From: Aquimarina sp. Aq78
GTDB lineage: Bacteria > Bacteroidota > Bacteroidia > Flavobacteriales > Flavobacteriaceae
Assembly (NCBI RefSeq): GCF_900299525.1
Contig: NZ_OMKA01000015.1
Span: 1-64,000, forward strand
Direction: 5' to 3'
DNA: 64,000 bases
A program made the position numbers and the translations under genes. Shown one piece after another: positions 25,524 to 34,752 of the stretch (its first letter is position 1; each line of letters opens with the position of its first letter). The notes beneath the pieces were generated by a model that had not been told where the DNA came from, did no database searches, and saw only the letters and a program-made list of their open reading frames with translations.

Positions 25524-25751
25524 TTATTCGTCGTAACGTTCTATTTCACGATCATAAAAATCGTTAGCAGCTATAAAAAGATTTTCTGCTTCTTCTAACA
25601 ATTCTTTTTCATCATCTTTATCAAACTCTTCAAGCCATTCTACTTCATCATTCTCCAGATTGATAATAAATCTGGGAAACTCGGTATGAATTACAAAAAT
25701 GGCATCTGGATAATCAGTATTATCACCTAATAAGAATTTTGGAAAGTCCAT
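25524..25751 (-). CDS. Small acidic protein, function unknown
   Basis: 75 residues, acidic (EWLEEFDKDDEKELLEEAENL), no signal peptide or membrane segment. Similar small proteins are, as far as I recall, found in other flavobacteria, but I cannot name a family. The gene is preceded by a good -7 promoter box at 25778 and lies 23 bp ahead of the PAP2 gene, so the two probably form an operon. Confidence 0.65.
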   Translation of the reverse strand: MDFPKFLLGDNTDYPDAIFVIHTEFPRFIINLENDEVEWLEEFDKDDEKELLEEAENLFIAANDFYDREIERYDE

Positions 25752-25777
25752 AATGAATACTTAAAATTACAAAGTTT

Positions 25778-25785
25778 CAAAGGTA
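25778..25785 (-). promoter_or_regulatory. -7 promoter box of the 25524-25500 operon
   Basis: TACCTTTG on the minus strand, an exact match to TAnnTTTG, 26 bp before the ATG at 25751. Confidence 0.45.
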
Positions 25786-25825
25786 CTATCTTTTTTAAGG
25801 AAATCAGAAAATTATTAGGGAACTA

Positions 25826-26911
25826 CTATTCAATTTTAATTTCTATTCTGTTATTTGATTCTGGGTCCAAATTAGAACCTGTAGTAACCACAGGCATAGT
25901 ATCTCCAGCCGCTACTATTTCGATTAAAGATTCGTCTATACCTTGTTCAACAAAATATTTTTTCACATTACTTGCTCTCATTGCAGACATGATTTCATTC
26001 TCAAAAGATGAACCAGCATCATCTGCATGACCAATAATTTTAACTGTGCTTACTTTAAAAATGGTTACATATTGGATATAAGAATCCAATGCCTTTTGAA
26101 TTTCTTTATATGCTTCACTTTCACCTACCAAAAACTCTACAGGCGAAAAATCAAGAGCCATATCACACACCTGGCTTGATGCAAGGTTTTTGGTATCTCT
26201 CATTTCCATTAGTAAAACATCGTCTACAAAATAATAAGCTGTATCAAATCCTCCTCCTTTTACAGATTTTCCTTTTGGGCTATCTGAGAAATATCCCAAA
26301 GAAATATATTTTTCTGTTCCTTTTGCTCTATATACACCACAAACTTTAGTCCATCCTTTGGTATTACATACTATTTTTGACGATTCTATATTTAGAGGAA
26401 ATCTAGAGGTGGTAGTTATTTTTGGTCTTCTAGCGGTAAAATATGATCCAATAGACGAAGTACAGGAATTCGAGATTCCTTCACCAAGAGAAACATACAT
26501 ATGAAAATAGTAATATTTACCTTTGGATAATGGTTGTTTTAATTTTGCCGTCACTCCTTCTTTATAAGGACCTCCAGCAATATACATTCCTACTTTACCT
26601 TCTCCTGTTCTGGGTTCTTGTGCTCCAAACTGCTTTAAAAAGTTAGGTGCCTTATGAATAAATCTAATATCATCTAATCTTGGGTGATAAGCATCCGGAG
26701 AGTTAATTGAAGCTTTCCAATCTTTAATAATTCCAAAATTTTGCATCTCCATATCTAATCGTGCAATCGCAGCATTTGTAGCTTCGAAACTAGGATTAGG
26801 AATAAGATTTTGATTTTTACTATGGACAAAGTTTTGACTTATACTACTCTGCGTAACCATTATGGCAAGAACTACAAGTAGTAGACAAAATCTAGAATTT
26901 GGGACTCTCAT
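25826..26911 (-). CDS. OmpA-family outer-membrane protein
   Basis: 361 residues with a signal peptide (FCLLLVVLAIMVTQSSIS). The N-terminal ~230 residues form a beta-rich domain beginning NLIPNPSFE, as seen in carbohydrate-binding-like jelly-roll folds of Bacteroidota. The C-terminal ~115 residues are an OmpA-like peptidoglycan-binding domain: KIIGHADDAGSSFENEIMSAMRASNVKKYF, then IVAAGDTMPV and the ending NRIEIKI. The expected role is to tether the outer membrane to peptidoglycan. It is a single gene; the box TATCTTTC upstream is one mismatch from a -7 element. Confidence 0.85.
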   Translation of the reverse strand: MRVPNSRFCLLLVVLAIMVTQSSISQNFVHSKNQNLIPNPSFEATNAAIARLDMEMQNFGIIKDWKASINSPDAYHPRLDDIRFIHKAPNFLKQFGAQEPRTGEGKVGMYIAGGPYKEGVTAKLKQPLSKGKYYYFHMYVSLGEGISNSCTSSIGSYFTARRPKITTTSRFPLNIESSKIVCNTKGWTKVCGVYRAKGTEKYISLGYFSDSPKGKSVKGGGFDTAYYFVDDVLLMEMRDTKNLASSQVCDMALDFSPVEFLVGESEAYKEIQKALDSYIQYVTIFKVSTVKIIGHADDAGSSFENEIMSAMRASNVKKYFVEQGIDESLIEIVAAGDTMPVVTTGSNLDPESNNRIEIKIE

Positions 26912-27061
26912 ATTTTGTATTCTCTTTTTTTGGAAAGATAGTTAATTATTCGTTAATACCAAATAAACGTAATAAGTATAAAAATGGTATTTGATCTTTA
27001 TTTTTATTTAAAAAATCACTTCTAAAGCCTTGATTTAAAAGGTAACAAAGAGATAATAATT

Positions 27062-28432
27062 TTAATTTTTCTGAATTAAACCTTTGGTCAAAGCATTAAA
27101 TCTAAGATATAGTAGTAATGCAGAAACAGAAAGACCTGCTAGCAATCCAATCCATATTCCAGAGCTTTTATATTCGGTATATAATCCTAAATAATAACTA
27201 ATAGGAAACCCTACTACCCAATATGCAATAAATGTAATTAAGGTAGGAATCTTAACATCCTGCAGGCCTCTCAAAGCACCAAGTACTGTAACTTGTATTC
27301 CATCAGAAATCTGAAATAATGCTGCGATAATCAATAGTTTTGCAGCAATAGAAATCACTTCGGTATTATCTGCTATATTTTCAACATCATTTACATCCAG
27401 ATATATTTGTGGTAACAACTCATTAAAGAGGATAAAAAACAAGGCAAAAACAGCTTCTATTAAAAATGTTAGTAAAAATATCGAAATCGCAATTCTTCTT
27501 AAATCTCTAAAATGCTGAAGCCCTTTTTGATTACCAACACGTACCATAGCAGCGACACTTAACCCCATAGCTACCATAAAGGTCATAGAAGCCAGATTCA
27601 ATGCAATTTGATTTGCTGCTTGTGGATTTTTACCTAAAATCCCAGATAGCCATATAGCAGCGGTAAAAATGGCTACTTCAAAAAACATCTGTAACGAAGA
27701 CGGAAACCCTAGTGCCACTATCTTATTTATCATTCTGCGTTCTAAAGTAAAAAATTTGATGCGGGTAACATAAGGTCTAGATTTTTCTTTATTCTTAAGA
27801 AAAACCCATAAAAAGATAACCATCACAAATCTTGAAGCTAGTGTCCCGACAGCTGCACCAACTATTCCCATTTGTGGAAAACCAAATTTTCCAAAAATCA
27901 ATACATAATTGAGAACTATATTAACCAAATTCGCAACCAAAGTGGCATACATTGGATATTTGGTCATAGACAACCCATCTGAGAATTGCTTTAATGCCTG
28001 AAAACTTACTAATGGAATCAATGAAAAAGCGACCAGATCCAGATATGGTATTGCAAGTTCAACCACTTCTGGCGGTTGTTTCATTAGATACATCAATGGT
28101 TTTGCTGCCAATATTAATAAAAACAGAACTATTCCTAATGTGGTACATAAAAACAACCCATGTTTAAACGCTGATTTACCATTTTTGAAATTATTTTCTC
28201 CATCTGCTTCTGCTACCAATGGTGTAATTGCTGTAGAAAATCCAATCCCTAAAGACATGGCAATAAACATAAAACTATTTCCGAGAGATACTGCTGCTAA
28301 TTCTGCTGTACCCAGCTGTCCCACCATAATATTATCGACCAATCCTACAAAAGTATGCCCCAGCATACCCAGCATTACCGGTGCAGCCAACTTTAGGTTA
28401 TATCGAAATTCTTTGGTGTACTGTTGTAGCAT
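27062..28432 (-). CDS. MATE-family multidrug/cation antiporter
   Basis: 456 residues with about twelve membrane helices in two halves. MATE hallmarks: MLGHTFVGLVDNIMVGQLGTAELAAVS in helix 1-2, and GFPSSLQMFFEVAIFT opening the second half. It exports cationic compounds in exchange for Na+ or H+. The frame reaches a TTG at 28453, but that codon is part of a perfect -7 promoter box (28451-28458), so translation must begin at the ATG at 28432, 18 bp downstream of the box. It appears to be monocistronic. Confidence 0.93.
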   Translation of the reverse strand: MLQQYTKEFRYNLKLAAPVMLGMLGHTFVGLVDNIMVGQLGTAELAAVSLGNSFMFIAMSLGIGFSTAITPLVAEADGENNFKNGKSAFKHGLFLCTTLGIVLFLLILAAKPLMYLMKQPPEVVELAIPYLDLVAFSLIPLVSFQALKQFSDGLSMTKYPMYATLVANLVNIVLNYVLIFGKFGFPQMGIVGAAVGTLASRFVMVIFLWVFLKNKEKSRPYVTRIKFFTLERRMINKIVALGFPSSLQMFFEVAIFTAAIWLSGILGKNPQAANQIALNLASMTFMVAMGLSVAAMVRVGNQKGLQHFRDLRRIAISIFLLTFLIEAVFALFFILFNELLPQIYLDVNDVENIADNTEVISIAAKLLIIAALFQISDGIQVTVLGALRGLQDVKIPTLITFIAYWVVGFPISYYLGLYTEYKSSGIWIGLLAGLSVSALLLYLRFNALTKGLIQKN

Positions 28433-28450
28433 TTTACAATTTTGAAGACG

Positions 28451-28458
28451 CAAAGGTA
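28451..28458 (-). promoter_or_regulatory. -7 promoter box of the MATE gene
   Basis: TACCTTTG on the minus strand, exact TAnnTTTG. It decides the start of the MATE gene, since the longer frame would start within it. Confidence 0.5.
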
Positions 28459-28631
28459 TTAGAACCGAAATGAACTAAGCAATTCTTATTGTTTATTTAA
28501 CGTTATTTAAAATTTTTCTAAACGAGAAGTACTACAGAAATTACTTGTTCTAAAAAGAAATTAAGGTAAAAGAAACCGGGGATTGGTGGTTCATCTTATC
28601 AACCAGTTATTTCATACTGATATAAGTTCAC

Positions 28632-28673
28632 AACAAAAATGGAAATTTTAGAGTCAAAATCTCCATTTTTGTT
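28632..28673 (-). terminator. Rho-independent terminator of the M28 peptidase/PPK2 operon
   Basis: AACAAAAATGGA at 28632-28643 pairs with TCCATTTTTGTT at 28662-28673, with further pairing of ATTTT/AAAAT inside. It lies 15 bp after the stop codon of the peptidase gene on the minus strand. Confidence 0.55.
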
Positions 28674-28688
28674 ATGTACTTTAAAATA

Positions 28689-30077
28689 TTATTTCATTCC
28701 ATATTTATCAAAAAGATACACTAAACTGGCCATTGTGGCAGCGCCTAATTCGAGTTCTCTCCTATTAACGGCATCAAAAGTATCGTTCTTAGCATGGTGA
28801 TAATCAAAGTAGCGTTGTGAATCTGGTCGTAATCCTGCGAGTACGATTCCCTCTTTTTTAAGTGGTCCTATATCGGCACCGCTTCCACCTTGAGTGAAAG
28901 AATGTATCAGATAGGGTTCAAAAAGAGGCTTCCAGCCTTGTACTTGTGCAAAATTAGCATCATCGCAATCAAACGAAAAACCTCTGGGAGTAAATCCTCC
29001 TGAATCACTTTCCAGGGCAAAGACATGGTTTTCTCCTTTATTTTTGGCCACCTCTGCATATTTTCTACCTCCGCGTAACCCATTCTCTTCATTCATAAAT
29101 AATACTACTCGAATAGATCGTTTAGGTTTATACCCTATTTCTTTAAATAGTCGAAGCACTTCCATAGATTGTACTATTCCTGCTCCATCATCATGAGAAC
29201 CATCTCCCAGATCCCAAGAGTCTAAATGCCCACCAACTACCATATATTCTTTAGGAAATTCACTTCCTGTAATTTCGCCAATTACATTGTATGATTGTAC
29301 ATCTTTCCATGTACGGCAGTTCATATTAATATGAAACTTAATTTTAGGGTTTAATGTTAACATAGAGCTTAACAAGTCTGCTCCATTCGTACTTATTGCG
29401 GCAGCAGGAATCTTATCCATATCTCCAAGTTTACCGTAGCTCATTGCTCCTGTATGTGGAAAATCGTCTAATCTGAGGTTCATAGAACGTACAATTACTC
29501 CAACAGCTCCAAACTTAGCTGCTTCTGCTGCTCCAGAATATCGTTGATCTACACATCCACCATATGCTCTAAATGTTTCAATAAGATCTGCTTGCATAGG
29601 CCTGTTAAAAAACACTATTTTTCCTTCAATCTGAGCAGTACCCATTTCTTTAAGTTCTTCTAATCCTTTAACTTCTATAATAGGTGCTTTAATACCACCT
29701 ATTGGTGTTGGTACAGAACCTCCTAATGCGCAAATTGGCACATTAGTCGTTACGCCTGGTTCTGTTTCGATATAAGCAAATTCTGTTACACCGCGAGTCC
29801 ATTTTGGTACCATTACTGGTTGTAACCATACTTTATCCAAGCCTAGCTCTTTTAATTCTTTTTCTCCCCACTCTACAGCTAGTTGTGCATTTACAGAACC
29901 CGAAAGTCTCCCTCCAATCTGGTTAGAAAGATAATCCAGCCATGCATAACTTTTACCATTTAGCAGTGAGGTATCGTATATTTTTTTTAATGTAGTAGAA
30001 TCTTCTTTTGCTTCATTTTGTGCAAAGCCATTAAGTGATAAAATTGCAAAAATGATTGGGATTATAGTTCTTACCAT
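28689..30077 (-). CDS. M28-family zinc aminopeptidase/carboxypeptidase with PA domain
   Basis: 462 residues with signal peptide (IIPIIFAILSLNGFA). The zinc ligands of family M28 are visible in order: His in GGHLDSWDLG, bridging Asp in HDDGAG, Glu-Glu in FMNEENGLRGG, Asp in ESDSGGF and a late His in DYHHAKNDTFD. The region at about 110-215 is a protease-associated insert (GKIVFFNRPM, VIVRSM). It is similar to plasma glutamate carboxypeptidase (carboxypeptidase Q) homologues, which take residues from short peptides. Expected in the periplasm. It follows the PPK2 gene by 19 bp. Confidence 0.92.
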   Translation of the reverse strand: MVRTIIPIIFAILSLNGFAQNEAKEDSTTLKKIYDTSLLNGKSYAWLDYLSNQIGGRLSGSVNAQLAVEWGEKELKELGLDKVWLQPVMVPKWTRGVTEFAYIETEPGVTTNVPICALGGSVPTPIGGIKAPIIEVKGLEELKEMGTAQIEGKIVFFNRPMQADLIETFRAYGGCVDQRYSGAAEAAKFGAVGVIVRSMNLRLDDFPHTGAMSYGKLGDMDKIPAAAISTNGADLLSSMLTLNPKIKFHINMNCRTWKDVQSYNVIGEITGSEFPKEYMVVGGHLDSWDLGDGSHDDGAGIVQSMEVLRLFKEIGYKPKRSIRVVLFMNEENGLRGGRKYAEVAKNKGENHVFALESDSGGFTPRGFSFDCDDANFAQVQGWKPLFEPYLIHSFTQGGSGADIGPLKKEGIVLAGLRPDSQRYFDYHHAKNDTFDAVNRRELELGAATMASLVYLFDKYGMK

Positions 30078-30096
30078 AGTATTTTCTTAAACCTTT

Positions 30097-30975
30097 TTAT
30101 TCGTTCTCTAATTCTTGTTTATACAAATCCAGATTGGCTTTTGTTTTGTTGTCTAATTCTGGTTCTTGTATATCGTCATATTCTTTTAATGTAGTATATA
30201 AAGTTTTTGCTACAATATATCTTGCTACGGGCTTATTATCTGCAGGAATTACATACCATGGGGCATGTGGCAAAGAAGTTCTATTTATGGCGTCCTGATA
30301 ACAATTCTGATATTGGTCCCAAAGTTTGCGCTCTTTTAAATCTCCTGCAGAAAATTTCCAGTTTTTTTCTTTTTTCTCTAGCCTGCGAAGTAATCTATTC
30401 TTTTGCTCTTCTTTTGATAAATGCAAATAGAATTTATAAATCAAGGTACCGTTTTCGGCAATGTGTTTTTCAAAATTTCGAATTTGTTCAAAACGTTTAT
30501 CCCAAAATACATCATTAATATCTTCAACTGTATTGATATGAGGAATATGTTCTCCCATTATATATTCTGGATGTACTCGTGTTACCAAAACATTTTCATA
30601 ATGTGTTCTATTGAAGACTCCAAACTTTCCACGTTGTGGCAAAGCAATATAGTGTCTCCATAAATAATCATGACCTAATTCTAATGCTGTAGGGACCTTA
30701 AAACTATGAACAATAATGCCACGAGTATTGAAATCTTTAAATACTTCTCTGATCAAACTATCCTTACCAGAGGTATCCATACCCTGAAGACAAACCAGCA
30801 CAGCATATTTACCATGTGCATATAAAGTATCCTGAAGCTCTCCTAATTTCTCACGTGTTTCTTCGAGTTCTTTCTCGATTTTTTTTTCGCTTTCGTTAAG
30901 ATCAAAAGTGGTAGGGATTTTAGATAATTCTATGGCATTAGACACCATAAAATCTTCGTGGTTTATCTTCTTCAT
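30097..30975 (-). CDS. Polyphosphate kinase 2 family phosphotransferase
   Basis: 292 residues. Walker A-like LQGMDTSGKDSLIREVF near 62-78. Then KVPTALELGHDYLWRH, GKFGVFNRTHYENVLVTRVHPE and a lid region LLRRLEKKEKNWKFS, all typical of the PPK2 (polyphosphate:nucleoside phosphate phosphotransferase) family. It moves phosphate between polyphosphate and nucleotides; whether AMP, ADP or GDP is preferred (class I, II or III) cannot be read from sequence here. Cytosolic. It begins the operon with the M28 peptidase; the link between the two is not obvious. Confidence 0.9.
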   Translation of the reverse strand: MKKINHEDFMVSNAIELSKIPTTFDLNESEKKIEKELEETREKLGELQDTLYAHGKYAVLVCLQGMDTSGKDSLIREVFKDFNTRGIIVHSFKVPTALELGHDYLWRHYIALPQRGKFGVFNRTHYENVLVTRVHPEYIMGEHIPHINTVEDINDVFWDKRFEQIRNFEKHIAENGTLIYKFYLHLSKEEQKNRLLRRLEKKEKNWKFSAGDLKERKLWDQYQNCYQDAINRTSLPHAPWYVIPADNKPVARYIVAKTLYTTLKEYDDIQEPELDNKTKANLDLYKQELENE

Positions 30976-31109
30976 ACTATGATTTGTGTTATCACCCGAA
31001 AGATACTAAAGTTTTGGGTTTGTAAGAAAATAGTTTACTAATACACTCTTTTTAATATATTTTTTAACAAAAAAGGGGCAATCAGAAACATTTGAAAAGG
31101 TAAAAAGAT

Positions 31110-31631
31110 TTATCTAGCATAGAAATCATAACTAAATCCAATCATAAAAGTATCATACCTTCGTCCTAGACTCTTAACATTAAGTTCTGCAAAAATATGT
31201 ACAGGTATAGAAACCTGATGTAATGCTCTTATTTTAATTTGTGCTCCATGGTTAAAGCTTCCTGTTCTAAAACCCAGAAAAGCATCATCTTCAATTGCTT
31301 CAAATTCGACCGAATCATTACCTACATATCCCATACCAGCTGTTATCGTAGTAGGGTACCAATTAAATAAAATCAAATTTACTCCAATTGCCAATTCATT
31401 ATATCCCTCATACTCTTCATCAGCACCTATAGCAAATGAACGATTGTATTCTCCCAGAAAAGTAGTGTAACAATTAAAAGCATATTCTATCCTGGCTCCT
31501 AATGCTAATTCATTTTCGAGTCCGAAACTTTTTGTAGCTGCAAATCCATAATTGGTTGCTCCTGGATCATATTGAGCAGAAGATATATACGGTATACACA
31601 ACAACAAAATTAAAAATAAAACTCTTCTCAT
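31110..31631 (-). CDS. Exported beta-rich protein, probable small outer-membrane barrel
   Basis: 173 residues with a clear signal peptide (VLFLILLLCIPYISSA). The mature chain has alternating polar/hydrophobic strands (FGLENELALGARIEYAF, ELAIGVNLILFNWY, HGAQIKIRALHQVSIPVHIFAELNV) and ends with an aromatic residue pattern (MIGFSYDFYAR) typical of beta-barrels. No family is recognised. It lies between the PPK2 gene and the sigma-54 regulator gene, with its own ~115-bp upstream region. Confidence 0.65.
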   Translation of the reverse strand: MRRVLFLILLLCIPYISSAQYDPGATNYGFAATKSFGLENELALGARIEYAFNCYTTFLGEYNRSFAIGADEEYEGYNELAIGVNLILFNWYPTTITAGMGYVGNDSVEFEAIEDDAFLGFRTGSFNHGAQIKIRALHQVSIPVHIFAELNVKSLGRRYDTFMIGFSYDFYAR

Positions 31632-31747
31632 TATTTAGGGCATATGCTATAATTGGTCGTAATATAAGAAGCATTAATTACAATAATCTTTTTACTAAAA
31701 ACCACAATCAATCATTATAGACTATGAACTGGAATAAATATTAATAA

Positions 31748-32911
31748 TTATTTAGTTGCAAAAAGTTTTACATCTTCTTCACTAACTTCGCTACCACCAA
31801 GGATAATTAGACGCTCAACTACATTGCGTAGTTCTCTGATATTACCTGTCCAATCATATTGCTGTAATTGTTTTATAGCTTTGGCTGAAAATGTTTTAAT
31901 AGGTGATCCTTGTTCTCCGGATATTTTTTTGGTAAAATACTCTACCAATAAAGGAATATCATCTCTTCTATCATTTAGTGCCGGGACTTTCACCAAAATC
32001 ACTGCCAATCTATGATACAGATCCTCTCTAAATTTATTTTCTGCTATTTCTTTTTTCAGGTCTTTATTTGTTGCAGCAACTACACGCACATCTACTTTGA
32101 TATCTCTATCACTACCAACTCTTTGTATTTTATTTTCTTGTAGTGCTCTAAGTACTTTGGCTTGTGCAGAAAGGCTCATATCTCCAATTTCATCAAGAAA
32201 TATCGTTCCTCCATTCGCAGCTTCAAATTTACCGGCACGGTCTTTATTGGCAGATGTAAAAGCTCCTTTTACATGCCCAAAAAGTTCACTTTCTATTAAT
32301 TCTCCAGGTATTGCTGCACAGTTCACTTCTATCATTGGTCCTTTTGAACGTTCACTTTTTTGATGAATCCAGTGTGCAACTAATTCTTTACCTGTACCAT
32401 TGGGACCTGTAATTAAAACTCTTGCATCTGTTGCTGCAACTTTTTCGATTATGTTCTTGATATCAGAAATAGCTTTTGATTCCCCTATCATCTCATAATT
32501 TTTGGAGACCTTTTTCTTTAGCATTTTGTTCTCCACGACCAGTTCTTTACGATCCAAAGCATTACGTACTGTATTGAGCAAACGATTAAGGTCTGGTGGC
32601 TTAGAAATATAATCAAAAGCACCTAACCTCATTGTGTTTACAGCAGTATCCAAATCCCCATGACCAGAAATCATGACAATAGGGATTTCGGGCTTTATCT
32701 TTTTTATAGCTTCTAGCACTTCTACTCCATCCATTTTTGGCATTTTGATATCACAGAGTACAAGATCATAATCATCTGCTTTGATTTTTTCTATACCAGA
32801 AAGTCCGTCTTCGGCTTCGAAAACTTCATATTTATTGTTTTCTTCAGATAAAATTTTTACCAGAACCCTACGAATTGCTGCTTCGTCCTCAATTACTAAT
32901 ATTTTTGCCAT
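31748..32911 (-). CDS. Sigma-54-type response regulator lacking a DNA-binding domain
   Basis: 387 residues. Receiver domain 1-120 with phosphoacceptor Asp54 (VLCDIKMPK). AAA+ domain from about 140: Walker A GPNGTGKE, ELFGHVKGAFTSA, and Walker B GGTIFLDEIGDM. Two oddities: the sigma-54 contact loop reads GAFTSA instead of GAFTGA, and the chain ends soon after the AAA+ domain (SEEDVKLFATK) without the Fis-type helix-turn-helix. The stop-start overlap with the DUF6268-like gene upstream suggests an operon. A partner kinase is not nearby. Its mode of promoter choice is unclear. Confidence 0.88.
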   Translation of the reverse strand: MAKILVIEDEAAIRRVLVKILSEENNKYEVFEAEDGLSGIEKIKADDYDLVLCDIKMPKMDGVEVLEAIKKIKPEIPIVMISGHGDLDTAVNTMRLGAFDYISKPPDLNRLLNTVRNALDRKELVVENKMLKKKVSKNYEMIGESKAISDIKNIIEKVAATDARVLITGPNGTGKELVAHWIHQKSERSKGPMIEVNCAAIPGELIESELFGHVKGAFTSANKDRAGKFEAANGGTIFLDEIGDMSLSAQAKVLRALQENKIQRVGSDRDIKVDVRVVAATNKDLKKEIAENKFREDLYHRLAVILVKVPALNDRRDDIPLLVEYFTKKISGEQGSPIKTFSAKAIKQLQQYDWTGNIRELRNVVERLIILGGSEVSEEDVKLFATK

Positions 32912-33807
32912 TATATTTTAAATTTTATTCCGCTACGAAAATAGAATGTATTTTTATCATTGATTGCCATTACATTTTCTTGATTACCATCTCGTAAACG
33001 AATTTCATTACTTAATGTATATCCCGCATATGTGTAGAACAATAAGTGTTCCGTAAAATAATATTCATACCCCAATGCTCCCATAACATTAAACATCGAT
33101 ACATTTTCTATTACTTTTGTCTCTCCGTTATCATCTACATATGCTTTGTTATTTTGCAAATTACCATAAAAACGATCGAACCCCACAAAAGCCTGGAGTG
33201 TACTTTTTTCACTAAAAAAATATTTAATATTTGTTTTAGGAGTCCCAATAGCATACGACCAACTTTGATGAAATCTTTTATAATAATTAATGATAGGAAG
33301 TGGAAAATTAAGACTAGCGGGATTAGTATACTGCACTCCTACAATTAAACGAGCCGTTTTTGGTTCTTGTACATTTTTATACGTCTTTACAAAATACAAA
33401 GACCCTCTATATCTAAAATCATCTCTTTCTACACCAGACCCTTCAAAATTAGATGAAATTCCAACTCCGAATTTAGTACCAAACCTCCAATTATTTTTCA
33501 TCTTAAATGTATACCCCAACTCTATAGCTGCAGTATGAAAACTATTTAAGTCTCCCTGATCATCAAACCCTAACTCGTCATCTATCTCTATGTTATTAAA
33601 TCTATATTGTGCACCGATTACCAAGTAGGTTCCTTTATCATCCATTTTAATAGGATAATTAGCCGAAATTCTAAACCGACTATAAACATTATCACTATCG
33701 GCTTGTGGGATATATGTATATTCGATTCTTGCTAAATCAGTACTCTGACAACGTATACCGTTTAAGCTATAAAGTAGTATGCATATAAAAATCAGGCTCT
33801 TTCTCAT
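32911..33807 (-). CDS. DUF6268-like outer-membrane beta-barrel protein
   Basis: 298 residues with signal peptide (IFICILLYSLNGIRC). Then a long set of amphipathic strands (YSRFRISANYPI, YLVIGAQYRFNN, TAAIELGYTFKM, WRFGTKFGVGISS, LIVGVQYTNPASLN, YAIGTPKTNIKYFFS), ending in FYFRSGIKFKI with a C-terminal aromatic/hydrophobic pattern. This arrangement fits the DUF6268 barrels of Bacteroidota. Function unknown. The final base of this gene overlaps the sigma-54 response regulator start, so the regulator is probably co-transcribed. Confidence 0.75.
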   Translation of the reverse strand: MRKSLIFICILLYSLNGIRCQSTDLARIEYTYIPQADSDNVYSRFRISANYPIKMDDKGTYLVIGAQYRFNNIEIDDELGFDDQGDLNSFHTAAIELGYTFKMKNNWRFGTKFGVGISSNFEGSGVERDDFRYRGSLYFVKTYKNVQEPKTARLIVGVQYTNPASLNFPLPIINYYKRFHQSWSYAIGTPKTNIKYFFSEKSTLQAFVGFDRFYGNLQNNKAYVDDNGETKVIENVSMFNVMGALGYEYYFTEHLLFYTYAGYTLSNEIRLRDGNQENVMAINDKNTFYFRSGIKFKI

Positions 33808-33845
33808 TTATGGGGCGTATGTTATGCTTTTCTATCCGTTTTTCT

Positions 33846-34748
33846 TCATTCTTTTATAATCGTAACCTCACGTTGTGGGAAAGGAATATTAATCTTATGT
33901 TCTCTAAACAAACGATCTATTTCAAATCTAATCTCGCTTTTAGGAACTCCCGATTGAAAACTATCATCAATAGTAAAAATTACTTTAAAATTTAATGAGC
34001 TATCTGCAAAGTCGGTAAATAAAACTAATGGAGGTGGATCTTTTAACACATTAGAATTTGAGGATGCTGCCTTAATAAGCAGTTCTTTAACCAATTGTGT
34101 ATCGCTACCATAAGCAACACCCACAGAAACAGATTCCCTGGTTACTGTCCCGTTTTGAGTCCAGTTATATAAGGACGAGGACATATATTTATGATTAGGG
34201 ATAATCAAAACTTTGTTATCTATAGTTACTGCTCGAGTAGTTCTTAATTTTATTTCTTCTACTCGTCCTACTTTACCATCTAATTCTATGATATCGCCTA
34301 CATGTACCGTTTGATCTATAAAAATAAATATCCCGGATAAAATATCCTGGATAAAGGTTTGCAATGCAAGACCTACACCAACTAATAATGCAGCAGAAGC
34401 AGCAAATATAGCGGTGATATTAAAGCCAATACTATCTAGTGCAAAAAAGATAACAATGAGATAAATAAAGTATTTTGAAAATGAGAATACCGATTCAAAC
34501 TTGAGCTTATCCTGATTTTGCATTCTACGGGTAAAAAACCTCTTTGTGAGTTTTAAGATAACTGAAGTAATAACAAAAACCAGCAATACAAAAAACAACA
34601 AACCTACAGTAAGTACAAAAGGGTGTTCATCTGTTCCGAAATGAAAAATTTCGTAACTAAAAAAATCTTGCAGGGTATCCCAAACATTTTTAGGGATAAC
34701 TTCTTTCACCTGGTCTTTTACTTGTTCTGTAATTTCTTCCTGCATCAT
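33846..34748 (-). CDS. MscS-type mechanosensitive ion channel
   Basis: 300 residues. Three membrane segments at about 45-62, 85-105 and 115-135. The third, pore-lining helix has the Ala/Gly-rich pattern (AIFAASAALLVGVGLALQTFIQDILSG). Then the beta domain: VGDIIELDGKVGRVEEIKLRTT, IPNHKYMSSSLYNW. The C-terminal alpha/beta domain (VGVAYGSDTQLVKELL, IRFEIDRLFREHKINIPFPQ) closes the vestibule. It opens on membrane tension during osmotic downshock. It sits 4 bp downstream of the ABC permease gene and so shares its operon. Confidence 0.93.
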   Translation of the reverse strand: MMQEEITEQVKDQVKEVIPKNVWDTLQDFFSYEIFHFGTDEHPFVLTVGLLFFVLLVFVITSVILKLTKRFFTRRMQNQDKLKFESVFSFSKYFIYLIVIFFALDSIGFNITAIFAASAALLVGVGLALQTFIQDILSGIFIFIDQTVHVGDIIELDGKVGRVEEIKLRTTRAVTIDNKVLIIPNHKYMSSSLYNWTQNGTVTRESVSVGVAYGSDTQLVKELLIKAASSNSNVLKDPPPLVLFTDFADSSLNFKVIFTIDDSFQSGVPKSEIRFEIDRLFREHKINIPFPQREVTIIKE

Positions 34749-34752
34749 AGTG

